Part shown: positions 1-9,324 of the stretch, one piece after another | How the letters are laid out: every line of letters starts with the position of its first letter | Numbering within the stretch: the first letter of the stretch is position 1 | Origin: Apilactobacillus quenuiae | Lineage (GTDB): Bacteria; Bacillota; Bacilli; Lactobacillales; Lactobacillaceae | Direction: 5' to 3' | Length of the DNA: 64,000 bases | Assembly: GCF_002994005.1 (NCBI RefSeq) | Contig: NZ_POSN01000002.1 | Span: forward strand, 290,113 to 354,112 | Notes under the pieces: generated by a model | What the model saw: only the letters and a program-made list of their open reading frames with translations | What the model was told of the DNA's origin: nothing | Databases searched by the model: none | Program-made: the position numbers and the translations under genes

Positions 1-358
1 CAGTATCGTCATTTTAATTTTAAGTGCATTAATTTTTTCCTTTTTCGAACATTATAATTTATCAACATCTTTATGGTGGGCCATTACAACAGCAACAACC
101 GTTGGTTATGGAGACATTGCCCCACAAACTGCTGGTGGTAGATGCATCGCCGTATTCCTAATGTTCGGTGGGGTTGGTTTTATTGGTTTATTAACATCTA
201 CCATTACTGATTTTTTCACTCATGACAGTAGTGATGCCACTGATGATAAGATTGATAAATTAAGTTTACAAATTGAAGAATTAACCAAACAAGTCAATCA
301 TTTACAAAAAAATGTCAATAAAAAAAGTGCTTCTCAAAAGAGAAACACTAAAAAATAA
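1..358 (+). CDS. Potassium channel, pore and C-terminus (5' truncated by window edge)
   Basis: The reading frame is open from base 2 and enters the window already coding. It contains the K+ selectivity filter TTVGYGD followed by a second membrane helix (VFLMFGGVGFIGLL), so this is the pore loop and inner helix of a two-TM or voltage-gated-like K+ channel subunit. After the membrane part come about 45 hydrophilic residues with a short coiled-coil-like stretch (IDKLSLQIEELTKQVNHL) that probably helps tetramer assembly. No RCK/TrkA domain follows, so gating is not by a C-terminal ligand domain. The N-terminal helices lie outside the window, so the exact subfamily cannot be given. Confidence 0.85.
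   Translation, partial: SIVILILSALIFSFFEHYNLSTSLWWAITTATTVGYGDIAPQTAGGRCIAVFLMFGGVGFIGLLTSTITDFFTHDSSDATDDKIDKLSLQIEELTKQVNHLQKNVNKKSASQKRNTKK
319..348 (-). terminator. Rho-independent terminator of the reductase gene
   Basis: Read leftward, a 9-bp stem with one mismatch and an AAAA/TTTT loop (327-348) is followed by seven T. It lies inside the last codons of the convergent K+ channel gene, so the channel's 3' coding end also serves as the neighbour's terminator. Confidence 0.7.
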
Positions 359-361
359 AAA

Positions 362-1357
362 TTAATTATTGGTTAACTGCGTACTATGAATTGGAGTATG
401 GTTATCTGGATATAAATCATTCATAATTGCATTTACAGCAATAGGCACTTCACCAAAACCAGTTGCAATAATAGTTTGCTTACCGTCATATTTGGCTTGG
501 TCACCTACTGAATATACATTATGAACATTAGTTTCTAAAGTTGGACTAACCTTAGTAGCATGATGATCTTTTTCTAAATCTAACTTCCAAGATTCCATAT
601 CCTTATTGTTAGAAATAAAACCATAATTAACTAAAATTTTATCGACAGTAATATTTTTAAAATCATCATCAGTTTTCATCTTTTTAGCAATAACTGTGAC
701 TTGGTCGTTATCGGCAGATTTCAATTGCTTAATTAGGTATGGAGTAATTAATTCAACGGAAGACTTTTTAAGTAAATCTACCATATGTTCTAATCCCCTA
801 AATTCATTGCGACGATGTAATAAATATACTTTTTTAGCCGTTTTTTCTAACATTAAGGCTTGGTCAATTGCTGAATCGCCACCTCCAGCAACTAAAACAG
901 CTTTATCTTTAAATTGTTGGATATCTTTAGCAGTATAGACTAATTGTTTATTCTCAAAATCACTAGCACCATCTGCCATAAGTTTACGAGGATTAAATGC
1001 ACCATTTCCGACAGCAATAATAATTGCTTTTGATTTACTATTACCTTTATTGGTAGTAATATTAAACATATTTTCATCACCGACTACATTGGTAACAGTT
1101 TCATTTAACTTAATATCACCATTCATTGTATTTAATTGGCTTTGTAAATTATTAACTAAATCACGCCCCTTAATGGCAGCTTGACCTGGAATATCTAATA
1201 AAGTTTTTTCTGGATAAAGCGCATTCACTTGGCCACCTAGTTCAGATAAGCTTTCAATAATTTGAAACTTAGCATTTCTTAAACCGGCATATAATCCTGC
1301 AAACATACCAACAGGACCTCCGCCAATAATTGTGATATCATAGATTGAATCTGTCAT
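362..1357 (-). CDS. Ferredoxin/flavodoxin--NADP+ reductase, thioredoxin-reductase-like type (YumC family)
   Basis: 331-aa two-dinucleotide-binding-domain flavoprotein. The N-terminal FAD motif IIGGGPVGMFAG (about 10-21), the central NADPH motif VAGGGDSAIDQA (about 155-166) and the C-terminal FAD motif SVGDQ are all visible. The CxxC redox pair of true thioredoxin reductase is absent from the NADPH domain, which places it with the type-2 ferredoxin-NADP reductases of Firmicutes. Length is normal for that family. Likely role: cytosolic electron transfer from NADPH to ferredoxin or flavodoxin, such as the NrdI protein encoded at 54.4 kb (that partner is an inference). A ribosome binding site (AAGGAG) precedes the ATG. 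It is monocistronic, with its own terminator. Confidence 0.9.
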   Translation of the reverse strand: MTDSIYDITIIGGGPVGMFAGLYAGLRNAKFQIIESLSELGGQVNALYPEKTLLDIPGQAAIKGRDLVNNLQSQLNTMNGDIKLNETVTNVVGDENMFNITTNKGNSKSKAIIIAVGNGAFNPRKLMADGASDFENKQLVYTAKDIQQFKDKAVLVAGGGDSAIDQALMLEKTAKKVYLLHRRNEFRGLEHMVDLLKKSSVELITPYLIKQLKSADNDQVTVIAKKMKTDDDFKNITVDKILVNYGFISNNKDMESWKLDLEKDHHATKVSPTLETNVHNVYSVGDQAKYDGKQTIIATGFGEVPIAVNAIMNDLYPDNHTPIHSTQLTNN

Positions 1358-1438
1358 TTTAAATTAACTCCTTTTATTTTCGCGTTATTTAATATATTAT
1401 GTACCATATAGTTATACTTTAGCAAAGGAAGAGCACTT

Positions 1439-2233
1439 ATGCATAGCAGAAGAAAAAGAAAAATTATCATTGGAATCATCTTATTCATAGAAGCAATTGC
1501 GTTTATTACATCTACCCTTTGGGTTTTTAGAGGGCGCGTCTTAAATGATGTTAAAGTTGAAAAAAGTAGAACCGCAACCATTTTCATTCCTGGTTATGGT
1601 GGTAATGCAGTTTCAACTGATGATTTCATAAACCAATTTAATGATCATGGAATTGCCAAACGTTCATTACGTATTTACATATCTAATGACGGTAAAGTTT
1701 CTACCATGAAGAAGTATGTTAAAAAAATAAAGAAAGATAACCCATTAGTTCAACTAATTTTCCAAGATAATACTCATCCTGAAAAACAAGCTGATCAAAT
1801 GGTGAATGTCATGTCATATCTACATGATAAATATAAAATCAAATCAGTAAACTTCTTAGGCCATTCTTCTGGTGGAACGATTGCTTATGAATATATGGTA
1901 AAGCACCCTCACCAAAAAAATGCGCCAGAAGCTAATAAATTTGTAAGTATCGCCAATGATTATGATCCAAATGATAAACGTGTTAAGAACTTGCCCCGTA
2001 CTTTGCATGTATTAAATATTGCTGGTGAAATTTATAATGTTGGTACCGATGGTGAAGAAGCGGTTAACATCGTTAAACCTATGGGTAAATTGGTAAAACC
2101 ATATGTTAAGAGTTATCAATTCTATTTATATCGAGCTGATCCACTTTCAGCAGAACATTCAATGCTTCACGAAAACCCTAGTCTGGATAAGACGATTGCT
2201 GAATTCTTGTTTAATAAACACCCTAAATTATAA
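1439..2233 (+). CDS. Membrane-anchored alpha/beta hydrolase (DUF915-like cell-surface hydrolase)
   Basis: 264 aa. A basic start and one hydrophobic helix (about 8-30) look like an uncleaved signal anchor, so the catalytic part should face outside. The fold is alpha/beta hydrolase: oxyanion-loop motif FIPGYGGNA (about 49-57), nucleophile elbow GHSSG with Ser143, and a C-terminal His in AEHSMLH. This pattern matches the DUF915 family common in lactobacilli. The substrate is unknown; esters or peptides are possible. A good RBS (AAAGGAAGAG) precedes ATG 1439. A strong terminator follows, so the gene is transcribed alone. Confidence 0.8.
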   Translation: MHSRRKRKIIIGIILFIEAIAFITSTLWVFRGRVLNDVKVEKSRTATIFIPGYGGNAVSTDDFINQFNDHGIAKRSLRIYISNDGKVSTMKKYVKKIKKDNPLVQLIFQDNTHPEKQADQMVNVMSYLHDKYKIKSVNFLGHSSGGTIAYEYMVKHPHQKNAPEANKFVSIANDYDPNDKRVKNLPRTLHVLNIAGEIYNVGTDGEEAVNIVKPMGKLVKPYVKSYQFYLYRADPLSAEHSMLHENPSLDKTIAEFLFNKHPKL

Positions 2234-2235
2234 GA

Positions 2236-2270
2236 AAAAGACTGAAGATATATGCTTCAGTCTTTTTTAT
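2236..2270 (+). terminator. Rho-independent terminator
   Basis: Stem AAGACTGAAG/CTTCAGTCTT with a short AT loop, followed by a T run, directly after the hydrolase stop codon. Confidence 0.85.
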
Positions 2271-2414
2271 TGTTCGGATTTAATATAGTTTATTAAATAA
2301 ATTATATTAAAATGGTTTATTTTTTCAATTTTTAGCAATATAATGAGTTTATAAATGAAAAATGTTCATGAAGAAATTTCATGAGGGGTAAAAAACTTGG
2401 GAGGGTTTTTCATT

Positions 2415-3377
2415 ATGGCAAAAAAGAAATTAATTCTTGATTTAGATACTGGTGTGGATGACGCAATGGCTATTGCTTATGCTGTCGCCGCACCTAATGC
2501 CGACCTAATTGGTATCGTTAATTCTTATGGAAATGTGGTTGTTGAACAAGCCGCTAAAAATTCATTACAAATTCTTGATTTGCTGGGCGCAAGTGATGTG
2601 CCAGTATTTGAAGGAGAAAGTCATTCACAAACAAGTGATCATTTTGATGTAATGCCGGTTTCAGCTCATATTCATGGTAAAAACGGAATTGGTGAAGTCA
2701 AATTACCAGAAAGTAGCCGTTCAGTAGAAAAAGAATCTGGTGTTGATTTTATGATTGATGCTGCACATAAATATGGAAAAGATTTAACTATTATTCCTAC
2801 TGGCCCATTAACCAATTTAGCAGCCGCGTTACGTAAAGATCCTGAAATTAGTGACCTAATTGGTCAAGTTACTTTAATGGGTGGTGCTCTAACTGTTCCT
2901 GGTAATGTTTCAGATGCAGCTGAAGCAAACATCAATCAAGATGCTGAAGCCGCAAATGAAGTATTCACTAACAAAGTACCTGTTACTATGGTTGGTCTGG
3001 ATGTTACTTTAAGAACATTATTAACTAAAAAAGAAACTCAACAATGGCGTGATTTAGGTACAATGGCTGGTGAAAAATTTGCTGATATTGTTGATTACTA
3101 CATTGGCATTTATGATGAAATGTATCCTGAACTAGGTGGTTGTTCGCTTCATGATCCACTAGCAGTTGGTGTTGCTTGCGACCCTACATTTGTTAAAACA
3201 TTGGATCTTGATATGATCGTCCATCATGGTAAAGAAAATTATGGTCGTACTACTGGTGATACTGCAAAATTAGATGATCCTAATCCTTCTGATAAAGCAG
3301 CTATTCAAGTTGATGATGAACGTTATTTAAAAACATTTATGCAATATTTAACTAAATTATTTGCAGACAATAAATAA
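2415..3377 (+). CDS. Inosine-uridine preferring nucleoside hydrolase
   Basis: 320 aa from ATG 2415. An in-frame TTG 18 bases upstream is rejected because the GGGAGGG ribosome binding site lies between the two. The N-terminus shows the metal-binding signature of nucleoside hydrolases, here DLDTGVDDA (residues 9-17), slightly changed from the usual DTDPGxDDA. A second family motif, HDPLAVG, near residue 240 carries another Ca2+-ligand Asp. The enzyme cleaves N-glycosidic bonds of purine or pyrimidine ribonucleosides for base salvage in the cytosol. Exact base preference cannot be read from the sequence. Together with the 5'-nucleotidase-like enzyme at 4.9 kb it suggests active nucleotide salvage. 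Confidence 0.9.
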   Translation: MAKKKLILDLDTGVDDAMAIAYAVAAPNADLIGIVNSYGNVVVEQAAKNSLQILDLLGASDVPVFEGESHSQTSDHFDVMPVSAHIHGKNGIGEVKLPESSRSVEKESGVDFMIDAAHKYGKDLTIIPTGPLTNLAAALRKDPEISDLIGQVTLMGGALTVPGNVSDAAEANINQDAEAANEVFTNKVPVTMVGLDVTLRTLLTKKETQQWRDLGTMAGEKFADIVDYYIGIYDEMYPELGGCSLHDPLAVGVACDPTFVKTLDLDMIVHHGKENYGRTTGDTAKLDDPNPSDKAAIQVDDERYLKTFMQYLTKLFADNK

Positions 3378-3381
3378 TAAT

Positions 3382-3415
3382 AAAAATTCCTACTATAAAT
3401 TAGTAGGAATTTTTA
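3382..3415. terminator. Bidirectional terminator between nucleoside hydrolase and HAD phosphatase
   Basis: 14-bp stem (AAAAATTCCTACTA and its complement) with a 5-base loop, with T runs on both strands, placed between two convergent genes. Confidence 0.85.
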
Positions 3416-3416
3416 T

Positions 3417-4220
3417 TTAATCTTTAAAATATTTTTCAAGATAAGCTGCAACCCCATCTTGATTATTATCAAGTGTTACATCATCACCAATTGCTTTAAT
3501 ATCATCTTTAGCATTATCCATTACTATTCCTAAACTTGAAGCTTTCAACATTTCAATATCATTTTCTGCATCACCAAAAGACATCAGATTATCGAAATCT
3601 AAATCAAAATGTTTCAGTAGTTGTTCTAACCCCACTGATTTATTCATTCCATTTTGAATAAATTCCATAATTTTAGGTTGTGAGCGGACAATATGATAAT
3701 AATTTTGGACTTCTTCAGGCATATTATTACGAGCCCAATCTAATTTATCAGCCTGTTCTGACATAATAGCTTTACTATATTTTTTATCGGGTAATTCATT
3801 AAACTGAGCATTAATAAATTCTAAATTAGAATTTAAAACTTCTTTGTAGGTAGACTTAACTAAATCGGTCAGCTCATAAACTTTCTCGAAATCTAAAATA
3901 TCTAACGGTAAATCATTTTTTTTAGCAAAATTATGAACTAAATCAAAATTTTTTAATTTTAACCCCTTTTGAAATAATAAATGTTTGTCCCGATTTCTAA
4001 TCACCATGGCACCATTAAAAGTAATTGTATAATCTTGACCTTCTGTTAGTCCCAATTGTTCAATGTATGGCCAAACCGCATTAATGGGGCGTCCAGTGCA
4101 TAAAACAATTTTAATACCTTTGCTATGTAGTTTTTTTAAAATATCTTCATTTTTTCGACTAATTTTTTTATTAGAATTTAATAAGGTGTTGTCTAGATCT
4201 AAAGCGATCATTTGTATCAT
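3417..4220 (-). CDS. Cof-type HAD-superfamily phosphatase
   Basis: 267 aa. Motif I DLDNTLLNS (residues 8-16) supplies the nucleophile Asp8 and acid/base Asp10. Motif IV GDAENDIEML near residue 215 binds Mg2+. Between them is a large cap domain typical of the Cof/YidA type (HAD class IIB). Such enzymes dephosphorylate sugar phosphates, FMN or similar small molecules, and specificity cannot be assigned from sequence. The ATG at 4220 is preceded by AAGGGAG. Soluble, cytoplasmic. No partner gene is implied; it converges on the nucleoside hydrolase and shares a terminator with it. Confidence 0.85.
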   Translation of the reverse strand: MIQMIALDLDNTLLNSNKKISRKNEDILKKLHSKGIKIVLCTGRPINAVWPYIEQLGLTEGQDYTITFNGAMVIRNRDKHLLFQKGLKLKNFDLVHNFAKKNDLPLDILDFEKVYELTDLVKSTYKEVLNSNLEFINAQFNELPDKKYSKAIMSEQADKLDWARNNMPEEVQNYYHIVRSQPKIMEFIQNGMNKSVGLEQLLKHFDLDFDNLMSFGDAENDIEMLKASSLGIVMDNAKDDIKAIGDDVTLDNNQDGVAAYLEKYFKD

Positions 4221-4254
4221 AAAAATTCATCTCCCTTGTTATTACTATTCTATA

Positions 4255-4288
4255 CAAAAAAAGCATTAATTCAAATTTGAATTAATGC
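4255..4288 (-). terminator. Terminator of the Spx-like gene
   Basis: A perfect 26-base palindrome (4263-4288) followed leftward by seven T. Confidence 0.85.
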
Positions 4289-4307
4289 CGTATACTCTAA
4301 ATCAAGC

Positions 4308-4706
4308 TTAAGCTTCGAGTTGTGATTCTAGTTCCTTCAATTCAGTTTCGCGAATAGAACGTGGCAAGAAACGACGAATTTCTTCTTCATTATAACCGAC
4401 TTCTAGACGCTTATTATCAAACACGATAGGACGTTTAATTAAATCTGGATATTTAACAACTAAATCAACTAATTTTGATAATGATAGATTATCAAAATCA
4501 ATGTTTAATTTCTTAAATATTTTGGAACGAGTTGAAATAATATCTTCACTACCATTTTCAGTTAAACGAAGAATTTGTTTTACTTCGTTAGCATTTAATG
4601 GATTGGAATTGATATTTCTTTCCTTAAATGAGATATTATGAGCTTTTAACCAAGCTCTGGCTTTACGACTTGAAGCACTACTTGGTGCAACATAAAGATT
4701 CAACAT
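4308..4706 (-). CDS. Spx/MgsR-family protein lacking both redox cysteines
   Basis: 132 aa from ATG 4706; an in-frame GTG at 4715 is rejected because it forms part of the GAGGTG ribosome binding site. The protein is colinear with Spx over its whole length: RKARAWL, STRSKIFKKL, RPIVFDNKRLEVGYNEEEIR and RFLPR blocks are all present. Spx normally binds the RNA polymerase alpha C-terminal domain and senses thiol stress through Cys10 and Cys13 (CxxC). Here those two positions are Ser10 and Ser13 (PSSASSRK). The polymerase-binding regions look intact, so it may be a constitutive or redox-blind Spx paralogue. An ArsC-type reductase role is unlikely without cysteines. Confidence 0.85.
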   Translation of the reverse strand: MLNLYVAPSSASSRKARAWLKAHNISFKERNINSNPLNANEVKQILRLTENGSEDIISTRSKIFKKLNIDFDNLSLSKLVDLVVKYPDLIKRPIVFDNKRLEVGYNEEEIRRFLPRSIRETELKELESQLEA

Positions 4707-4916
4707 ATCTATCACCTCTAAAATCGCTCAATTAACGAAAAAACAAGTATATCTAATTATAAATACTTACTAATAGTAAATATTCATAACTACTTTTATG
4801 CTAACATAATAGAATTATAAATCAATTGTATTTTAAATATATTATAAATTTACACAAGCATAAAATAAGATTATAATTTCTATAAATGAACGGAATATAT
4901 ACGGGAGTGAAAAAGA

Positions 4917-6473
4917 ATGAAAATTAACCTTTTAGCAACTAGCGATACTCACGGATTCTTATTCCCTACTAATTATGTAAACCTAAAAGATAATAAACCT
5001 TTTGGCCTTTTAAGATGTGCAACTTGTTTTAAAGATCAAAAGCAAAAATTAGAAAATACCGTAACTATTGACAATGGTGACTTTATAGAAGGATCTCCTT
5101 TAGCATATTATATTGCTAAAGTTAAAAAACAACCATCACCAACTCAAATCAGTAATTCTTTCAATATGATGGATTATGATTTTGGAGTATTGGGTAATCA
5201 TGAATTCAACTACGGACTAGACTATTTACATAAAGCAATTAAAGAATCTAATCGTCAATTTTTATGTGCTAACATTATCGATGAACATAATAATAATCCA
5301 TTTGGTAAACCATATGTAATTAAAAATATTAACGGAGTTAAAGTAGGTTTCTTGGGACTAACAACTCAAGGAACTACTAAATGGGAGAATCCTGAAAACT
5401 TAAAAGGATTAAAATTTTTATCAGCAGCTGATACCGCTAAAAAATATATTCACGAAATGAATAAAAAAACTGATTTAAATGTTATCGTATATCATGGCGG
5501 AATTGAAAAAGATAAATTTGGTAATCCAACGGAAGAATTAAATGGTGAAAATGAAACATATAATATTTTGTCCAATATTGAAGGAATTGATGCAATTGTA
5601 ACTGGTCATCAACACCGAAAAATTGCTGGGCATTTATTTAATATCCCTATCATTCAAGTTGGTCACCGTGGTGAATATGTAGGACATATTGAATTAAATA
5701 TTGAGCAAAAAAATGGAAAATATTTTGTCAAAAATAGTAATGCTGAATTAATTGCAACAAAGGACTACCAAATAGATGACGGAATTGCTAACACATTGTT
5801 GCCCATACAAAATGATATTAATCATTGGTTAGATGAACCTATGGCCCGTATTACAGGAAACATGGAATTTAATGATTCATTTAACGTTCGACTAAATAAA
5901 AATAGCTTTATTCAATTTATACAAGAAATTCAAATGAAAACAATGGGTGTGGACATATCTGCCACTGCTCTGTTCAATAATGAAGCGCATGGGTTTGAAA
6001 ATCCTATTACAATGCGCAATATTATAACTAATTATGTATATCCTAATACATTAGCTGTATTAGAGATAACGGGTGCTGATTTAAAAGCCGCTATTGAAAC
6101 TAGCGCTAAATATTTTACAGTTGAAAACGGCAATATCACAATTAATCATGATTATATTTTTCCTAAAGCAAAACATTATAATTATGATATGTATGAAGGC
6201 GTTGATTATGTAATTAACGTTGCGAAACCAGTTGGTAAACGTGTTACAAAATTAATTTATCATGGCAAACCAATTACTAGTGATCAAAAATTGAAAATTG
6301 CTTTAAATATTTATCGAGCTGTTGGTGGCGGTAATTTTACGATGTTTAATGCTGGTAAAATTATTAAAAAAGATGGTCGGATGATGAGTCAATTAATTGC
6401 TGATTATTTAAGAAATCATAAAAATATAAAGGCAAAAAACAATCACAACTTTAAAGTGATTTATAAACCATAA
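4917..6473 (+). CDS. UshA/YunD-like 5'-nucleotidase or cyclic phosphodiesterase
   Basis: 518 aa. The N-terminal calcineurin-like metallophosphatase domain has its metal-binding motifs in order: SDTHGF (8-13), GDFIEG, GNHEFNYG, then YHGG and GHQH. The C-terminal half (from about residue 310) is the 5'-nucleotidase substrate-binding domain. There is no signal peptide, LPxTG or lipobox, so unlike E. coli UshA it should act in the cytosol, as proposed for B. subtilis YunD. Likely activity: hydrolysis of nucleoside monophosphates or 2',3'-cyclic nucleotides. RBS GGGAGTGA precedes the ATG. Monocistronic, with a bidirectional terminator. Confidence 0.85.
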   Translation: MKINLLATSDTHGFLFPTNYVNLKDNKPFGLLRCATCFKDQKQKLENTVTIDNGDFIEGSPLAYYIAKVKKQPSPTQISNSFNMMDYDFGVLGNHEFNYGLDYLHKAIKESNRQFLCANIIDEHNNNPFGKPYVIKNINGVKVGFLGLTTQGTTKWENPENLKGLKFLSAADTAKKYIHEMNKKTDLNVIVYHGGIEKDKFGNPTEELNGENETYNILSNIEGIDAIVTGHQHRKIAGHLFNIPIIQVGHRGEYVGHIELNIEQKNGKYFVKNSNAELIATKDYQIDDGIANTLLPIQNDINHWLDEPMARITGNMEFNDSFNVRLNKNSFIQFIQEIQMKTMGVDISATALFNNEAHGFENPITMRNIITNYVYPNTLAVLEITGADLKAAIETSAKYFTVENGNITINHDYIFPKAKHYNYDMYEGVDYVINVAKPVGKRVTKLIYHGKPITSDQKLKIALNIYRAVGGGNFTMFNAGKIIKKDGRMMSQLIADYLRNHKNIKAKNNHNFKVIYKP

Positions 6474-6510
6474 AAAATAATCTCTAGATATTATCTAGAG
6501 ATTATTTTTT
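6473..6510. terminator. Bidirectional terminator between nucleotidase and rny
   Basis: Stem built on AATCTCTAGATA/TATCTAGAGATT flanked by A and T tracts. It serves the two convergent genes and reaches into the last rny codon. Confidence 0.85.
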
Positions 6511-8092
6511 ACTTACTACCTGAATATTGTTTTTTTCGTTTTCCAACATATTGGACTGCTTTTAATGAACGAATAGCAGTAACTTTTATCTTACCTGGAT
6601 AAGTTAATTCATCTTGAATTTGGTCTCTAACATGTTGAGTAAGTGCTTTACTCTTATCGTCATTAAGTATTTCTGGATTAACAATAATTCTAATTTCACG
6701 ACCGGCTTGAATAGCATAACTGTCTTTAACACCCTTGTGTTGATTAGCAATGTTTTCAAGATTTCTTAAACGAGTAACATACTCTTCAATTGATTCACTT
6801 CTAGCACCAGGTCTAGCCCCTGACATTGAGTCAGCAGTTGCTACTAAAATAGAAATAGGGCTAGTAGGTTCAACGTCCCCATGATGAGCAGCAATTGCAT
6901 TGATAACAACTTCGTCTTCATCAAAAGCCTTGGTTAACTTAACCCCTAATTCAACATGGGTACCATCAACTTCATGATCAATAGCTTTTCCAATATCATG
7001 CAACAATCCTGCTCGTTTAGCTAATTTAACATTCATCCCTAATTCTGCAGCTAAAACTCCAGTAATTTGAGCAACTTCAATTGAGTGGTATAAAACATTT
7101 TGTCCATAACTAGTTCTAAATTTTAATTTTCCAATAATTTTCATTAAATCAGGATGCATGAGTCCAATTTTAAGTGAACGAACAACGTTTTCACCAGTTT
7201 CACGTAAACCCGCATGTACATTTTGAGTTGAAACATTGACTTGATTTTCAATATTATTATTAGTAAATTGACGAGAGATAATTAAATTTTCAATAGTGGT
7301 ACGGGCAATTTCACGACGAAAAGCATCGTGCGTAACGATATGCAATAATAGCGAGTTTTCATCATCAAATATTAATTCAGTTCCCGTTAATGATTCCAAT
7401 AATCTAATATGTTGTTCATCTCGACCAATTAATTTAGCTTTTACATCACCATTAGGTAAAACTAAATTACGTTCAATATGTGTTTTGGGTTCATCACGAG
7501 CACCACGTTGAATTGACTCAATTAGTAATGAATTTGCTCTCTTATTAGCGGATACTTTGCTTTCGGCTAACTGATATTTCACTTCAATATCCGTTTCTCG
7601 TTTTAATTTCTTTTTGGTGTTAGCAAAGACATAATCGCGCGCTTGGTCAAAATTAAACGCACTAATTTGTTCAAGTTTAGAATGATGTTGATTTAAAATA
7701 TCATGCGCTCTATCTAACGTATTATCAATATTAGAATTCATTTCGTCTTGTTTAATTTTACGATCATTTAAATCTGTAGAAAAACCTACTAAACGTTCTT
7801 TCATCTGTTTTAAAAATTTTTCATGTTGATCAAGACGTTGATTACGAGTCTCATTTTCGTACTTTTGTGTGTCCATTTCATCATTAGAGGTTTTAATATA
7901 CTTATTGATATCATGTTTTTCTTTGTTAATAAGATTATTACAATACTCTTCAACTTTACGACTATTTTCCTTGATATAATAGTTTGCTTTTATTTGTGCA
8001 TTGCTTATTTCATTATTAATTTTAAATTTATTAATCAATACACCAGCGATAATTCCTAACAACAAGAATATCGCAAATAATAAACCAATCAA
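6509..8092 (-). CDS. rny: Ribonuclease Y
   Basis: 527 aa, the normal length for RNase Y. One N-terminal membrane helix (about 2-19), a long charged coiled coil to about residue 190, a KH RNA-binding domain (around 205-270) and an HD domain with LLHDIGKAID and a downstream AAHHGD motif are present in the expected order. This is the membrane-bound endonuclease that starts mRNA decay in most Firmicutes. The start is TTG 8092, eight bases after AGGAGG; no in-frame ATG lies closer. It stands alone here, with a promoter region of about 160 bases upstream. Confidence 0.95.
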   Translation of the reverse strand: MIGLLFAIFLLLGIIAGVLINKFKINNEISNAQIKANYYIKENSRKVEEYCNNLINKEKHDINKYIKTSNDEMDTQKYENETRNQRLDQHEKFLKQMKERLVGFSTDLNDRKIKQDEMNSNIDNTLDRAHDILNQHHSKLEQISAFNFDQARDYVFANTKKKLKRETDIEVKYQLAESKVSANKRANSLLIESIQRGARDEPKTHIERNLVLPNGDVKAKLIGRDEQHIRLLESLTGTELIFDDENSLLLHIVTHDAFRREIARTTIENLIISRQFTNNNIENQVNVSTQNVHAGLRETGENVVRSLKIGLMHPDLMKIIGKLKFRTSYGQNVLYHSIEVAQITGVLAAELGMNVKLAKRAGLLHDIGKAIDHEVDGTHVELGVKLTKAFDEDEVVINAIAAHHGDVEPTSPISILVATADSMSGARPGARSESIEEYVTRLRNLENIANQHKGVKDSYAIQAGREIRIIVNPEILNDDKSKALTQHVRDQIQDELTYPGKIKVTAIRSLKAVQYVGKRKKQYSGSK

Positions 8093-8212
8093 AATGGAGT
8101 CCTCCTCTCTGAAAATATTAATTATTTTTATTACATTTATTTTATATTATATATACACCCCTATTATCATAACATTTTCAAACACTTTTTTTATAATAAT
8201 AAACAATAATTT

Positions 8213-8245
8213 TACAAAAAAATAAGCTATAAAATGAATTATAGC
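8213..8245 (-). terminator. Terminator of the alpha/beta hydrolase gene at 8.3-9.2 kb
   Basis: 7-bp stem GCTATAA/TTATAGC followed leftward by TTATTTTTTT. Confidence 0.7.
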
Positions 8246-8254
8246 CTATCTATA

Positions 8255-9208
8255 TTAATTAAAATAACGACCTAAGAAAGATTTAATTGTTTTAACATAT
8301 AATTCTGGATTAGTTTGATAGGAAGCTGCATGTGGAGCATTTTTTACTAATAATAATTTTTTAGGTCCCTTACTTGCTTTATACAAAGGATAAACCATTT
8401 TAGTAGGTACAAAATTATCTTTATCGCCATGAATAAATAGCATAGGCTTATGATTCTTTTGCACTTGCTTTAGAGCAGAAGCCTTATACAAACTATAACC
8501 AGCTCGAATATGGGTAATTCCACTTAGAATCGGTACTAATGGCCATCTAGGAAAATCTGATAAATGGTATAACTGCTTGGCCTCATGATTAATTTCATCA
8601 GAAGCACTAGTATATCCACAATCTTCAATATATGCTTTCAATTGAGGTGGTACTGATTTTTCACCTGATACCATCATTGTAGTAGCACCACCCATACTAA
8701 CACCAAACATAATCAATTGAGAATCTTTACCATTTTCTTCAATCACCTGACGCATCCATTTGATGTAATCCATACGATCAGGCCAGCCGTATCCTACATA
8801 ATTACCTTGACTTTGACCATGACCACGACTATCTGGAGTTAGAACATTATAGCCCATTTTATGAAAGATATAAGCATATGGAGCCATTAACTCTTTTTTA
8901 CCCATATATCCATGTGCAATTATTACTGTTTTCTTTGTGGATTTATCAGCCGGTAAATAATTAGCTACTAGTTTTAGATGATCAGTTGTCGACATTTGTG
9001 TCCAATGATATTTTTTAGCTGATTTATACCATTGATCACCCAGATAAAGTGGTGAAGATTTAGATATTTTTTTGTCCTTCAAGAAATTTTTCTTACCTGG
9101 AACCACCGCTACATGATAAAAATATAGTCCAGCTCCTAAAAAGCCAAAACACAATAAGAAAAAGAATATTCCTAAAGTAGTTAAGAAAATTTTTATTTTT
9201 TTACCCAA
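8255..9208 (-). CDS. Membrane-anchored alpha/beta hydrolase (S33/FrsA-like fold)
   Basis: About 317 aa. I prefer TTG 9208, which has GGAGTGG nine bases upstream; the ATG at 9223 would put that RBS inside the gene and has no RBS of its own. An N-terminal membrane helix (FLTTLGIFFFLLCFGFLGAG) anchors the protein. Catalytic features: AHGYMG oxyanion loop, DSRGHGQSQG, nucleophile elbow GVSMGG, acid loop HGDKDNFVP and a final His in APHAAS. All three triad residues are present. The substrate is unknown. It is a different subfamily from the DUF915-like hydrolase at 1.4 kb. Confidence 0.82.
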   Translation of the reverse strand: MGKKIKIFLTTLGIFFFLLCFGFLGAGLYFYHVAVVPGKKNFLKDKKISKSSPLYLGDQWYKSAKKYHWTQMSTTDHLKLVANYLPADKSTKKTVIIAHGYMGKKELMAPYAYIFHKMGYNVLTPDSRGHGQSQGNYVGYGWPDRMDYIKWMRQVIEENGKDSQLIMFGVSMGGATTMMVSGEKSVPPQLKAYIEDCGYTSASDEINHEAKQLYHLSDFPRWPLVPILSGITHIRAGYSLYKASALKQVQKNHKPMLFIHGDKDNFVPTKMVYPLYKASKGPKKLLLVKNAPHAASYQTNPELYVKTIKSFLGRYFN

Positions 9209-9324
9209 ATCAAACCACTCCATTTAATTTAATATTATGTTGATTATATGTTTCATATTAATAAAATACAACTACCTAACAAGAAGTATCATTTTAAGTT
9301 ATACTATTATTAGAGGTGATTAAG

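Noticed and set aside
2397-2414. Upstream TTG start for the nucleoside hydrolase
   Set aside because: It lies before the AGGAGG-like RBS, so the RBS would be inside the gene; ATG 2415 is preferred.
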